64,000 nt of DNA, taken from the NCBI GenBank assembly GCA_052161645.1, contig CP197414.1; one strand, written 5' to 3'. The position numbers and the translations under genes were made by a program. The notes under the pieces are model-generated. The model saw nothing but the letters and a program-made list of their open reading frames with translations. It ran no database searches and had not been told where the DNA came from. Positions within the stretch are counted from its first letter, which is position 1. Every line of letters begins with the position of its first letter. Positions 43,759 through 53,524 of this stretch are shown here, piece by piece. This DNA is from Laterigemmans sp052161645. Lineage in GTDB: Bacteria > Planctomycetota > Planctomycetia > Pirellulales > Pirellulaceae.

Positions 43759-44688
43759 ATGATGAATCGCATTTTGCTCTCCTCACTCATCCTGCTGTCG
43801 TTCTCTCCCATCGCGATCGCTCAAAGAGCAAATTTGACAGTGCTTCTTGACGCTAAAAGCGAGCACTAAATCGCCTCGCACGGAAAGGGAAATGTTTACG
43901 CTCCGTGCGTTCTAATCGACAGCGGTATTTGGAGAATGTGGTATGGCGGCCAGGGGAAAGACGGTCACGACCGAATTCTCTATGCGGAATCAAAGGATGG
44001 GCGGTACTGGAACAGGAAAGGTATTGCTTTGGAAGACAGTACAGCCAATCACATCAACGACCCATCGGTCGTGAAGGTGGGCAATTCATATTTTATGTAC
44101 TTTACCCGTGCCGAGCAGTTTGTCATTGATCGAATCCATGTTGCAACGTCCGAAGACGGCCTGAAATGGGATGTGGTGGGCCTTGCTCTTGATGCTGGCA
44201 GTAAGGACGCTTGGGATGCACTGTCCGTTGGTCGCCCGTCCGTTATTCACGACGAGGGCATTTTCAGGATGTGGTACGACGGCCGGAAAGACTTTCCGGC
44301 AGGAGCACCTGTGTCAAATGAATCGCATCGCTTTGTCGGCTATGCAACTTTTCAAGACGGAATCAATTGGGTTCGTAAAAGTGATGATCCCGTGTTTGGA
44401 AACGACGCTGGTGGAATCGACGTTCAGCGGATTGGGTCAACGTACATCATGGTCTACGAATCACACAGCGGCACCCGATATGCGAAGAGCCAGGATGGGA
44501 TTATATGGAGAGACAAGGGTTACTTCTTGCGCAAATCGGGAAACGAAGCTGATCGACATGGGCACGTCACGCCATTCTTGTTCAGCCACAACCACCATGA
44601 ACGCATTCTGTTTTTCGGTGCTGCGAAAGCTGCAACTTGGGATCAAAACGTGATCGCATCGTCACCTTTTATCCTTGACGGCAATTGA
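43759..44688 (+). pseudogene. Secreted five-bladed beta-propeller glycosidase-like protein with a nonsense codon
   Basis: Start ATG 43759 begins a signal peptide (MMNRILLSSLILLSFSPIAI). The frame is stopped by TAA at 43867-43869 after AKSEH, then continues in the same phase with IASHGKGNVYAPCVLIDSG and RMWYGGQGKDGHDRILYAES. The 250-aa downstream part (from ATG 43936) has the MWYGG/DGxxW blade pattern of GH43/GH32-like propellers, for example MWYDGRKDF and YVATFQDGINW-like repeats. A single changed codon inactivates export unless read through. A short frame ending at the ATG (LVDPELLRAMLKSGELIGEK) hints at a lost upstream gene. Confidence 0.75.
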
Positions 44689-44903
44689 GCGTTACTTTCA
44701 GTATCGTTGGCCGCTAAACCGTACAATCCCTGCCGAGAGCACCAGTGTGACATTCCGAGGTCGCAAGTAACGAGGCCATCAACTCTCAAAGGCGAATCTT
44801 CCAGTAGTTATTGCAGATCATGACCTGCAGGGCGCTAAACCGTGTTAATGAGTGCCCCAGGCTGCGACGGAAACCGATCGACCTACCTTGACGGAAGTTC
44901 AAT

Positions 44904-45716
44904 ATGTCCAGTTTTTACAGTACGGTTTTTTCAATCCTCTTGGCTGTTGTAAACTGCTCGCCCGCCACTGCTACTGAGCCTCGACCACTCGTTGTGGCCC
45001 ACCGAGGTCTCCTTCGTCACGCACCGGAAAACACCCTTGCCAATTTTCGAGCATGTCTCGAAGTTCGACTCGGCTTCGAGTTTGACGTGGAGAGAACCAA
45101 GGACGGTCATCTGGTCTGCATTCATGACGACACCGTTGATCGCACCACCGATGGCTCCGGCAGGATCTCGCAACTGACGTTGGACGAGATTCGTAAATTA
45201 GACGCCGGAAGTTGGTTTGATTCAAAGTTCGCCGGTGAGCAGGTGCCAACCATTGAGGAGGTGCTGGAATTGGTGGCTGAGTATCGCCAGCACGACGTAC
45301 TGATTGCCGTTGACCTGAAGGCTGAGAACGTCGCACAGAGCGTGGTGCGGCTGGCAGAGAAGCATGGCGTTCTCGACCGGTTGCTATTCATCGGCAGGAC
45401 GATCTCAGATCCGCAGGTTCGGGCAGAGATTAGGGCTGCTTCCGATCAGGCCCATGCCGCCGCTGTTGCCAACAACCCCGACGAGTTTGCCGGGGCACTC
45501 GCTGCACCCAACGCCGATTGGGTTTACTTTCGCTACCTGCCGCCGAACAAGCAGATTGAAGCCCTCCGTCGAGCGAACAAGCGTGCGTTCATCGCCGGAG
45601 CGACCGTCGCAGGTGATTTACCTAAGAACTGGCAGCAAGCTGCTGACGTGAGGGTCAATGGCATTCTGACTGACTATCCATTCGAGCTTGCAACGATGTT
45701 AAGAGAAAAAGAATGA
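44904..45716 (+). CDS. Secreted glycerophosphodiester phosphodiesterase
   Basis: 270 aa. Signal peptide 1-23 (FSILLAVVNCSPATA). GDPD-family TIM barrel: VVAHRGLLRHAPENTLANF (catalytic His and Glu region), FEFDVERTKDGHLVCIHDDT (metal-binding Glu/Asp and second His), VAVDLKAEN-type strand (IAVDLKAEN) and the C-terminal VNGILTDYPFEL. Hydrolyses glycerophosphodiesters to glycerol-3-phosphate and an alcohol, in the periplasm. No obvious operon partner; the following cupin gene overlaps its stop but is broken. Confidence 0.9.
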   Translation: MSSFYSTVFSILLAVVNCSPATATEPRPLVVAHRGLLRHAPENTLANFRACLEVRLGFEFDVERTKDGHLVCIHDDTVDRTTDGSGRISQLTLDEIRKLDAGSWFDSKFAGEQVPTIEEVLELVAEYRQHDVLIAVDLKAENVAQSVVRLAEKHGVLDRLLFIGRTISDPQVRAEIRAASDQAHAAAVANNPDEFAGALAAPNADWVYFRYLPPNKQIEALRRANKRAFIAGATVAGDLPKNWQQAADVRVNGILTDYPFELATMLREKE

Positions 45717-45920
45717 GCCAAGGCCACTATCAAATCCGCCAACTCGCCGACGAATTCTATCCGCCTGAATCGGGCAAGCAGGAGTATCATCCTGACCGAC
45801 GACGACAACGCAAAAGTGGTATTGTTCCCCTTTGCCGCTGGCGATGGTCTTAAAGGGCACGTCGCCTCAACTGCCAGCGATCATCAAAATCATTAAGGGC
45901 GAAACCGTTTTTGATTTGGC
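45713..45920 (+). pseudogene. Cupin-domain protein, frameshifted remnant
   Basis: ATGA overlap with the GDPD gene. Pieces in three frames read MSQGHYQIRQLADEFYPPES, then LTDDDNAKVVLFPFAAGDGL, then PAIIKIIKGETVF, which together follow a small one-domain cupin. At least two frameshifts, and the second half is lost. Confidence 0.5.
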
Positions 45921-46555
45921 GTGCGGTGCCGGTGCCGAGTATGTGGGCGTCTGCCCTTGAAGCTAATTCCTTCGAGACAATTAATTGTCTCGAGAGTCTG
46001 TTGATTTCCCGCCTGCTTTTGCCTCTGTTTTGATATCCCTGGCCGCTTTGCCACTGGGCCCTGAAGTGTGGCTCTATGCAATTCCTCAAGAACACACATA
46101 AGAAGGTGTAAGCCACCTGCGGTAGCTGTAGGGAAATCTATCTGAACGTGTCCGATCAAATTGTCACTGCTCAAGTGTGGTTGCTATGGAACGCAATTTC
46201 ATTACTGCGATTATTCTGCTTCCAAACCCGTGAAGGGCTGATCATGCCGGTTCATCAATACCAAAGAAGAAAAAGGTCGCGAGGAGCGTTCGAGTCGGTC
46301 ATCCAACCGACCTACCAGCACCACGCGGCCTAGACAATTGATTCCAAGCTTGCGCAAAAACCGATTCTGGAGTTTCGAATCCCATCGACCTACTAAACCA
46401 GATCGTCCTGCGTTTCCTTTGGCCACAAGATTGACTTACCTTGTAACACTGGATCACAACCTGGACTTACGCACCAGTACGATTTGCGGCAGGAACCATC
46501 GAATCGATACCCCAAACTCTGACAAGACGCTTCTCGGGGAAACGCCGCAAGTGCA
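45921..46555. other. Gene-free stretch with one palindrome
   Basis: Holds the palindrome at 45973-45992; otherwise no supported feature. Confidence 0.45.
45973..45992. repeat. AATTAATT palindrome, distant copy
   Basis: CGAGACAATTAATTGTCTCG, a perfect 20-bp palindrome of the family clustered at 56.4-58.7 kb. The adjoining GTCTGTTGATTTCCC is repeated beside the degenerate copy at 54081. Confidence 0.8.
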
Positions 46556-46588
46556 CGAGAGCCGAAAACCGTTATTGTTGTTGCGGCT
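46556..46588 (-). other. DGR template repeat (TR), 3' remnant
   Basis: Minus strand codons CGC AAC AAC AAT AAC GGT TTT CGG CTC TCG (R-N-N-N-N-G-F-R-L-S), the canonical end of a DGR template. It aligns with 47302-47334, where the same codons read CGC GTC GTC AAT TTC GGT TTT CGG CTC TCG. Every mismatch in the 33-bp match is at a template adenine. The 5' part of the TR is missing. Confidence 0.75.
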
Positions 46589-46591
46589 AAC

Positions 46592-46690
46592 CTAGCGGCG
46601 AAAACGCTTGCCCCGTCGCGCACGTTCATTGGCCCGCATTAGATTTTCAATGGATATCATCCGATCCCATAGGAATCCCACACGTTTCAT
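46592..46690 (-). pseudogene. DGR reverse transcriptase, N-terminal fragment
   Basis: MKRVGFLWDRMISIENLMRA followed by NERARRGKRFRR and a stop. The pattern (KRxGxLxxxIxxxENLxxAxxxARRGK) matches the start of DGR-type reverse transcriptases. Its ATG overlaps the stop of the repaired avd frame (ATGA). Everything after codon 32, including the catalytic motif, has been deleted and the TR remnant follows directly. Confidence 0.6.
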
Positions 46691-47066
46691 GGCTTGCCCT
46701 TTTTTGCCGAGGGTGGAGACTTTGACTGCTGACGAAGCCATGCACCTAACAGTCTACCGATTTCATCCACGCTTTGACGGCGAAGGCGTAACTCTTGGTA
46801 GCTATACACTTGAGGTCGCTTGCTAAACGGTACTGAAAACGCAACAACTCCAGCGACAAATTGGCACGTTGAAGCAATTTCAGTTTAACACTCGTGTACT
46901 TCGCTTCGATCAGTGTTTCCAAGAGATCGTAAAGCCGTCGTTCAATCCGTTCCCCCAAAACGTTGCGATGGTTTTTCGGAAAGCGACTGGTGTGATTCCC
47001 GGACCATAGAATCAGATCATATACCTTGGTAATGATCAACAACTCGTCGCGTTCTGACTTTGGCAC
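46687..47066 (-). pseudogene. avd: DGR accessory protein Avd (four-helix bundle), frameshifted
   Basis: Open frame MPKSERDELLIITKVYDLIL, WSGNHTSRFPKNHRNVLGER, DLLETLIEAKYTS and RYRLASDL-type helices follow the Avd family (LGERIERRLYDLLE). The frame ends early at about 46746, but a shift near 46772 restores VDEIGRLLGAWLRQ and a normal tail ending KKGKP at 46687. One indel has therefore inactivated it. Avd normally binds the reverse transcriptase and TR RNA during mutagenic homing. Confidence 0.75.
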
Positions 47067-47193
47067 TTCTCGACCGATGCTTGATCAATGGTTTGGGAAG
47101 AAACAATCAGGAAGTATCGCTCTGCAATGTCTAGCGATGGTCCGCAATGGCGTGCTCTCTTGGCACACGACTGGGACAGCCGTTCTACAATGG

Positions 47194-47247
47194 AGTGTCT
47201 CATACTGAGACACTGCGATTTTAGAATCGCGCGCCGCTGCGCGGCGG
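47194..47247 (-). other. Cluster of hairpins downstream of the variable repeat
   Basis: Three adjacent stem-loops: AGTGTCTCA-TAC-TGAGACACT (47194-47214, perfect 9-bp stem), GCGATT-TTAG-AATCGC (47215-47230) and GCCGC-TGC-GCGGC (47233-47245). In studied DGRs a hairpin just downstream of the variable repeat raises homing efficiency. They could also terminate the long transcript. Confidence 0.55.
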
Positions 47248-47287
47248 CTTAGAAATCGTAAGGGTAAAAGGGGTGAAAAAAGGGGGG

Positions 47288-50200
47288 TCAGGGGTAAGTC
47301 CTCGAGAGCCGAAAACCGAAATTGACGACGCGGCCATCAGGCCGGAAGACGTTGCGGACGCCCGAACGCAGAAACGACGCGTTAGTGGCGAACGAGCCAG
47401 CACGCAAAACGCGGCTACCCGAATTGTCTATCTTCCCCAATTTCACCTGATTGCCCATTCGTTCTTTGTCAAAGGTAAAGGCTCGATCAAGACACCACTC
47501 CAAGGCATTCCCTTGGAGACCGAAAAGTCCCAACGGATTCGGCTTTTGCGCTCCCACCGACAATATGTTACGCTCGCCGCTGTTCTTGGTATACCAGCCG
47601 TATTCACCCAACAAACCCTCCGTCTCTCCAAAAAACCTTGACGTGCTGGTACCAGCGCGACAAGCGTGCTCCCATTCCGCTTCCGTCGCCAAGCGGTATC
47701 CTGTTCGTTGCAAATGATCGGCCGGTAGCACCATCCCCTCTGCGATCGGTTGGTCAGGGTCGTAGCACCACTGGTCCCGCGGAATTCCTTCCAGCTCGCT
47801 GAGCCAATTGCAATACTCGGCGGCATCGTACCAAGTGATATTATTGGCAGGGGCGTCCGATTCGCGGGCTTTAATGCGGTCAAAACCATGACGGGGCCGG
47901 AACTGCTTGAACTGGGCCACGCTGACTTCGTGCATGCCGATCGCGTAACGGTAACCGATGGTTCGTAAGTGGCGAATTTCATTCTTGCCGGTTGGCCCCT
48001 GAAATCGTTCCGCCTCCGACACGGGGGTGCCCATCAAAAAGGGTTCACTTCCATCGACGAGTGCCATCCCCAGAGGCTGTTTCCGTTGGGATTCTGGTGG
48101 ATCGCTTTGCTCAGAGGGTGACACCGTCTGGGTGAAGAACCAACGCCGGTCTCCCGCCGGTTTGCCGGTGGCATAGGCGGTGCGAATCTCGTCAATCGCA
48201 TCCCGTTCCCCCAGTTCCCGCAAGGCCCATTCGCTGGCCCCGTGGACACCCGGGTCAGGATCGTCGGCATAAGCCCCTTTCAACCACTGGACTGCCATTT
48301 CACGCTGTTCCGATGAGAGCAGATCGGCCGCTGCGTATTGGCCCACTGCGAGAATCATGGCGTGACGACTGGCCGGGTCAGATTCGTTCTGCAAACGGTC
48401 CAAAATCAGGGCTGGATCGACTTGAGAGCCGTTAAGCCTCGACAGCAGATAGCTGCGAACTCGCAGGTCATTGGCGTGCTTGAACAGGGGCCAAACTCGT
48501 TCCGCCTCACCCATCCGCAACAACGCCGCCGCAGCCGACGCTTGGCGAATGGCCAGTTGTTCTTTCTTCGCATCTGGGATCAAAGGGCGATGGAGCGTCA
48601 GAAACAAGTTCTCGCCATCGACCACCAGCGAGAACGGGCGATAGCCTGCCGCGATCAACGGGGTGGCTTGTTCTAAGAGTGCATCGGCTGTCGGCGCTTG
48701 AACGAGCCGCGATTCGTAATCGATATCGCTGCGCCACACACCGACGACTCGCCGGGAAGGTAGCAGCGACTGGACGATCTGCTGGAATGTTTCAGTGTCA
48801 TGCAAGGGAGCCAAATCGACATCGCTCGATATGAGGGGACCGCTGTCGAAGCCCGCGGCAATGGTTTGCTGGAGCAGCGTCAGGGCGAGTTGGCGGTACT
48901 CGGCAAGCTGGTCTTCTAAGGTCGCATTCTCCGTGGCCGTTTCTTCAGCCGCGTCCGCATCGGCATCTGTGGTGGCTGGCTCGTGCGATTGTGAGCTGGC
49001 ATACAGAGACGACAACGCGGCCGCGCAGACAACGTTGTAAAGGTCATCTGGGTTTCCACTGGCCGCGACCACGGCATCGCTGAGTTGCTGTTTTGCAGCC
49101 TCGTGGTTGCCGAGGTAAGCTTCCACCGGTGCCGAGGCGTACGCTCGCACGATCGGATCGGAAACCGTTTCCAAGTGTTTCGCCAGCGATTCGCGAGCGG
49201 CGTCGGCATCTCCCAGTCTAGCCAGCGTCCAGGCGTGTAGCCGATGCAGGTCTGGATTCGCCTCGTTTGCTTCGCTGGCCAGTAACTCATCAAGTTGCTG
49301 CTTGCAGGCGTCGACATCACCCAGGTGAAACAGCGCGGTGGCACGGTCGATAAGGTTGCGAGGCTGCTCGCGAACTTCGGCGGGCAGACCATCGATTTGC
49401 GCCAGTGTGGATTGTTGACGCAACAGCGGAGTAGTGACAGACGGTTCGTCGCCGAGCGCAATGTCCCATTGCGGCTGGTCAAAGTACTCCTCACCATCAA
49501 ATCCCAAGTTGATCTCCGAGACCGCTCCTTGATTGGACCAAATGCCGCCGTAGTGCTGCGTCCCTTCCGCGTCGGTCCAGACGGTGACGGTCGATTGGGA
49601 CGGGAAGCCTTCGAAGGGGGAAGTGAAGAAGCCAGGGGTTATTCCGAAATCGGCAAAACGCCCTGTAGTCAAATCGGCTACCACGCGACGTTGTTCCACT
49701 TCGTCGTTGGCCTGGCCCCAGAGCAGACAGAATCGGGGTTGTCCTTCGTTGTCGATCTGCTGGATAGCAAGGTCACAAGGCAACAGCCCATCGCGTTCAG
49801 CCGGTTGCTGAGGATTTGGGAGATCGGTCGGCGATAGATCTTGCTGCAGCTCCCAGCGCCCCCCGTCACGCTGCCAAACGGCGGCGACCAGCGCTTTTCC
49901 TGCACTTTGGTAAGGCCGCACGCGTGTGGGTCGATAGCCGGATTGGCTCAGCTCGTTTGCCAGTTCGCCAAATCGCTCCCACGGCAGTGTCTGCACGAAA
50001 GCGAAGCGAGTCTCCAGCAAGCCGCCATGGGTTTCGATCACTGCCTTCGCGGCGGCAGCAGGTTGCGTCCACGATGGATCGAGCGATGCATCTTGCCAAT
50101 CGTGGGTGAGCGTCTGTTTGAGAATGTCAGTTAGCCGCTCGCGAGCACTCGGGCCTTCCGCATCCAGGACGGGAAACAACGTATTGAAGCCATCCGTATC

Positions 50201-53200
50201 CGCATCACAAACCAGCGACGCCAATGCCAGTGCATCACCCGCCGCGAACGTCTTCAGCGTGTCGGTCGCGAACGATCGTTCTTGCTCGCGTCGGTTGGTA
50301 TCTCGAAAGATCTCCGCCAAGCCGGGAACTAACTTCTCTCGCACTGGCGATAGAGCTTGCTGCCACACGGGAAGATCGGACGGCAGCACGCCAACCAGGT
50401 GCTCAGCCAGCAAGCTGGTGAACTTCGCATCGTCCCACTGTGCCGCTGCGGGATCGAAGGTGGCCAGCGCGCTGGCCGCTTGAAATCGCGCGGCGTTAGG
50501 TTGCTGGGCATCGACCGCCAATTCCCAAAAACCGGGCGTAATTTGATCTTTGTAAGGCAGCAGCAAGTCGCGGATCGGAGTAAATTTCGCTGAGGGGACA
50601 TCCAACAGCCGCCTGCTAGCGATTTCAACCATCTTGGGATCGTCAGCCATCAGCCCGATCGCCAACTTGAGCTGGCCATCGGAACCTTCAGTTTGCGCGT
50701 CGAATGCGGCAGTCAGCTTGTCGCTGGCACGATCTCGCAGTGGTTCCAGATCCGCCAGGACACGTTTCAGGTTATCGAGATCGGCCTGCGCCAGCGAATC
50801 AACAAGATTCGTGGCTTGGAGATCAAGTTGCTGATTTCTGAGGTGACTGCTAAATTGAATTCCGCCGAACGTCACAATCGCCAATGTCGCAGCAATCAAC
50901 CCCGTCCGCCAAGCATGCACTCGTCCTGCACGCCGCATCACGGTCCGTTCATTCGGTTGCCATTTCTGCTGGTCGGTCAACCGGCGGATCGTGATCCATT
51001 CCCAGAGCGAGGGGAGATTGCGGTTCTCAGGTTTGGACGTCCAGATCGCCGCTCGCTCCGCTAGTCGCAACTCGGCTCGACCTGCTTTAGTTTCCCGCTG
51101 CTTGCGAGTCAGCCACTCGCGCAACGATGACACTAGATAATCGTGCGTCAGTTGATAGAACTTCGAGCTGGGATCGCTGCCGGATTCAGTATGGAAGCCT
51201 TCAGGATCTGTGGGCGTAATCAGCCTCAGTTCCCCATCCAGAATGCGCAGCAGATCGTTGAACTCTCCCGGCCGGTTCTGATACCCAGACGCTTCCGATA
51301 ACTCGCTGCGCGACCGCATGTGGCCTTTGATATCGCTGCCGACGTCGGGCAGCAAAGCTTTGAGAACTTCACGGGCGGCTTGCTGATGCAGGCGGTGTTT
51401 GGGATTGGCGGTGCGGGAACTGAATGTCTCTTCCAGAAAATTGACGCCGATGCCTTCCGTGCCGCCAACTTCCTCCAGCGTGACCAGAACCCATGGCTTA
51501 CCTTTGACCATTTCGGCAAACAGTGCCAATCGCACCGAGACGACCTTGCCATCTTGTGCCAGACCGGAGGCCACGGAACGCACAAACGACTGTTCGTTGT
51601 TGGAAAGCTTGCCGGTTTGAGCGGGTAGCTTGCCGAACGCCTGTCCGAACTTGACCAACACCTTCTCGGCATGGTCAATATCGAACAGGTCCACCGTGGC
51701 GAAGTTGTGGCCTTGTACGATGGGAATGTCGATCATGTCCATAAACCGAGCCGCCGCCATCGCAAAATCATCCCTGACCATCACGACGGCTTGCAGACTG
51801 CCGCCGTCGCATTGCCGCAATGCTGCCACCAGTTCCGTTTCCTGTTCGGCACGATGAGCGTGCAACCACTGCTCAAACTGATCGAGGACCACAACGACCT
51901 TCTTACCTTCACCACGCCGCAGCAGCGAAAACGTCTCGACCAACCCCAAGTCCTGCGGCAATTCAGGCCGAGACTTGCGAAGACCACGCAGGATCCGAGT
52001 CTCCGTTTCATCAGGAGTCGCTTCGACGTAGATCGCCGTCAGTTCCTTCGATAACCGTGGCAATAGTCCCGCTTTGACCAGTGATGACTTACCACAACCC
52101 GAAGGCCCGTAGATCAGGCCAACGCTGAAAGTCCTGTCGGGGTCGGTTCTTTCGATCCGGCTCTTCCAAAACTGGATGCTTTCCGGCAGACCCGAGCGAT
52201 TACGAGGGCCGGGCAGCAGGTCCAAGAAGAAGTCGGCATCATCCGCATCGAACGACCGCAGCCCCTTGGGAACAATTTGATGATCCTTGGCCTTCTGCTG
52301 CGGTGACTGGTTCCAGTGCAGCAAATCGTCGGCCAACTCGACGGCGGTCGCATAGCGATCCGAAGCTCGCTTCGACAATGCCTTTAGACAGATACGTTCC
52401 AACTCAGCAGGAATCTTGTCGTCAAGTTCCCGGAGGTGTTTCGGTTCGACCGACACGACCTGATGCAGCAGTTCATTGGCGGTGCTGCCCCGAAACGGCT
52501 TCTTGCCGGTCAGCAGTTCATACAACACCACACCCAAGGAAAAAATGTCGCTGCGACCATCCAGCCGATGCCCTTCGCCACGGGCTTGTTCAGGGCTCAT
52601 GTAGGCGGGCGTCCCGGCCAGCCTGCGGTCTTTGAGGTAATCTTCCTCTCGAATCGCCAGTCCAAAGTCGGCCACATACGGCGTAGCGTTCGATCCTTCG
52701 AGCAGGATATTGGCGGGCTTGATGTCCCGGTGAATCAACCGTCTGTCGTGGGCGTGCTGTAGGGCTTGTGCGACCGTCGCCAGCAGTTTCGCTGCCTCAT
52801 CATAGCCTGGACGATCTTCTTTGATCCGCTCACTCAGTGCCTGGCCTTCGATGAATTTGGAAACGACATAGATCGAGCCGTCATCCGTTCTGCCTGTGTC
52901 GTACACTGGCACAATGTTGGGATGATTGAGACTTGCGACCGTACGAGCTTCGGCGAGATATTGCTCGGCATCCTCCGGCTGCTGGAATCGTTCGGCGGTG
53001 GGAACTTTGATGGCGACCTGTCGCTGAAGTTCCTCATCGTAAGCCAGATAGACCCGCCCAAACGCCCCTTCGCCCAGCACGCGTTCCAGGCGATACCGGC
53101 CAAGCTGCCGGTCACCTACGGTCTGGTTGGTGATTAAGGTTTGTGTCGCGGTCAAGCGATCGTGCTGTTCAGCCCCTGATACCAATTCAGACAACTTGCT

Positions 53201-53524
53201 GCGTAGCTGATCGCTAATGTCGCTGAACCGGGACGTGTATTCGTCGAGACTCGGGTTCGTGTCCGCTGCTTGTCGTGCTTGAAACTCCCCGACCGCCAAT
53301 TGCAGCTTGGCGTCGGGATCGCTACTGAGATCCGAGAGCCGTTCCAAGTAATCCTCCACCTTGTGAGGAGCATCGGTTTTCCAGCGATGATGCTGGTCGG
53401 TCAGCAAAACGGCCAGCACATCGTCACCAGCAGCCCCATTGTGCCGCCGGAGGAACTCGAACACATCCGGTGGAGAATCGCTGAATTCCCAAAGGGCTTC
53501 GAATTGTTGCGCTAATATTGACAT
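47288..53524 (-). CDS. Giant Ser/Thr kinase - STAND NTPase - FGE-sulfatase domain protein, DGR target
   Basis: 2078 aa. Kinase domain about 145-405 (VLGEGAFGRVYLAYDEELQR, HRDIKPANILL, VADFGLAI, MSPEQARGEGHRLDGRSDIF). A STAND-type P-loop NTPase begins at about 430 with Walker A YGPSGCGKSSLV (about 471) and Walker B VVVLDQFEQWL. Membrane helix about 868-890 (TGLIAATLAIVTFGGIQF). Then HEAT/TPR-like helical repeats to about 1810, and a C-terminal formylglycine-generating-enzyme (SUMF1/C-type-lectin-like) fold from 1816: MALVDGSEPFLMGTPVSEAE, YRLATEAEWEHACRAGTSTS, LQGNALEWCLDRAF, ending FGFRLSRTYP. FGE folds are classic DGR variable-protein scaffolds. Modular logic (sensor, NTPase switch, kinase) resembles a ligand-triggered signalling or immune receptor. 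Confidence 0.9.
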   Translation of the reverse strand: MSILAQQFEALWEFSDSPPDVFEFLRRHNGAAGDDVLAVLLTDQHHRWKTDAPHKVEDYLERLSDLSSDPDAKLQLAVGEFQARQAADTNPSLDEYTSRFSDISDQLRSKLSELVSGAEQHDRLTATQTLITNQTVGDRQLGRYRLERVLGEGAFGRVYLAYDEELQRQVAIKVPTAERFQQPEDAEQYLAEARTVASLNHPNIVPVYDTGRTDDGSIYVVSKFIEGQALSERIKEDRPGYDEAAKLLATVAQALQHAHDRRLIHRDIKPANILLEGSNATPYVADFGLAIREEDYLKDRRLAGTPAYMSPEQARGEGHRLDGRSDIFSLGVVLYELLTGKKPFRGSTANELLHQVVSVEPKHLRELDDKIPAELERICLKALSKRASDRYATAVELADDLLHWNQSPQQKAKDHQIVPKGLRSFDADDADFFLDLLPGPRNRSGLPESIQFWKSRIERTDPDRTFSVGLIYGPSGCGKSSLVKAGLLPRLSKELTAIYVEATPDETETRILRGLRKSRPELPQDLGLVETFSLLRRGEGKKVVVVLDQFEQWLHAHRAEQETELVAALRQCDGGSLQAVVMVRDDFAMAAARFMDMIDIPIVQGHNFATVDLFDIDHAEKVLVKFGQAFGKLPAQTGKLSNNEQSFVRSVASGLAQDGKVVSVRLALFAEMVKGKPWVLVTLEEVGGTEGIGVNFLEETFSSRTANPKHRLHQQAAREVLKALLPDVGSDIKGHMRSRSELSEASGYQNRPGEFNDLLRILDGELRLITPTDPEGFHTESGSDPSSKFYQLTHDYLVSSLREWLTRKQRETKAGRAELRLAERAAIWTSKPENRNLPSLWEWITIRRLTDQQKWQPNERTVMRRAGRVHAWRTGLIAATLAIVTFGGIQFSSHLRNQQLDLQATNLVDSLAQADLDNLKRVLADLEPLRDRASDKLTAAFDAQTEGSDGQLKLAIGLMADDPKMVEIASRRLLDVPSAKFTPIRDLLLPYKDQITPGFWELAVDAQQPNAARFQAASALATFDPAAAQWDDAKFTSLLAEHLVGVLPSDLPVWQQALSPVREKLVPGLAEIFRDTNRREQERSFATDTLKTFAAGDALALASLVCDADTDGFNTLFPVLDAEGPSARERLTDILKQTLTHDWQDASLDPSWTQPAAAAKAVIETHGGLLETRFAFVQTLPWERFGELANELSQSGYRPTRVRPYQSAGKALVAAVWQRDGGRWELQQDLSPTDLPNPQQPAERDGLLPCDLAIQQIDNEGQPRFCLLWGQANDEVEQRRVVADLTTGRFADFGITPGFFTSPFEGFPSQSTVTVWTDAEGTQHYGGIWSNQGAVSEINLGFDGEEYFDQPQWDIALGDEPSVTTPLLRQQSTLAQIDGLPAEVREQPRNLIDRATALFHLGDVDACKQQLDELLASEANEANPDLHRLHAWTLARLGDADAARESLAKHLETVSDPIVRAYASAPVEAYLGNHEAAKQQLSDAVVAASGNPDDLYNVVCAAALSSLYASSQSHEPATTDADADAAEETATENATLEDQLAEYRQLALTLLQQTIAAGFDSGPLISSDVDLAPLHDTETFQQIVQSLLPSRRVVGVWRSDIDYESRLVQAPTADALLEQATPLIAAGYRPFSLVVDGENLFLTLHRPLIPDAKKEQLAIRQASAAAALLRMGEAERVWPLFKHANDLRVRSYLLSRLNGSQVDPALILDRLQNESDPASRHAMILAVGQYAAADLLSSEQREMAVQWLKGAYADDPDPGVHGASEWALRELGERDAIDEIRTAYATGKPAGDRRWFFTQTVSPSEQSDPPESQRKQPLGMALVDGSEPFLMGTPVSEAERFQGPTGKNEIRHLRTIGYRYAIGMHEVSVAQFKQFRPRHGFDRIKARESDAPANNITWYDAAEYCNWLSELEGIPRDQWCYDPDQPIAEGMVLPADHLQRTGYRLATEAEWEHACRAGTSTSRFFGETEGLLGEYGWYTKNSGERNILSVGAQKPNPLGLFGLQGNALEWCLDRAFTFDKERMGNQVKLGKIDNSGSRVLRAGSFATNASFLRSGVRNVFRPDGRVVNFGFRLSRTYP
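47302..47420 (-). other. DGR variable repeat (VR) at the 3' end of the kinase-STAND-FGE gene
   Basis: The segment encodes FLRSGVRNVFRPDGRVVNFG and FRLS, the ligand-facing end of the FGE fold. The last 33 bp (47302-47334) pair with the TR remnant, with only adenine-position differences. The 5' extent of the VR is inferred from typical size, since the matching TR is lost. Confidence 0.65.
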
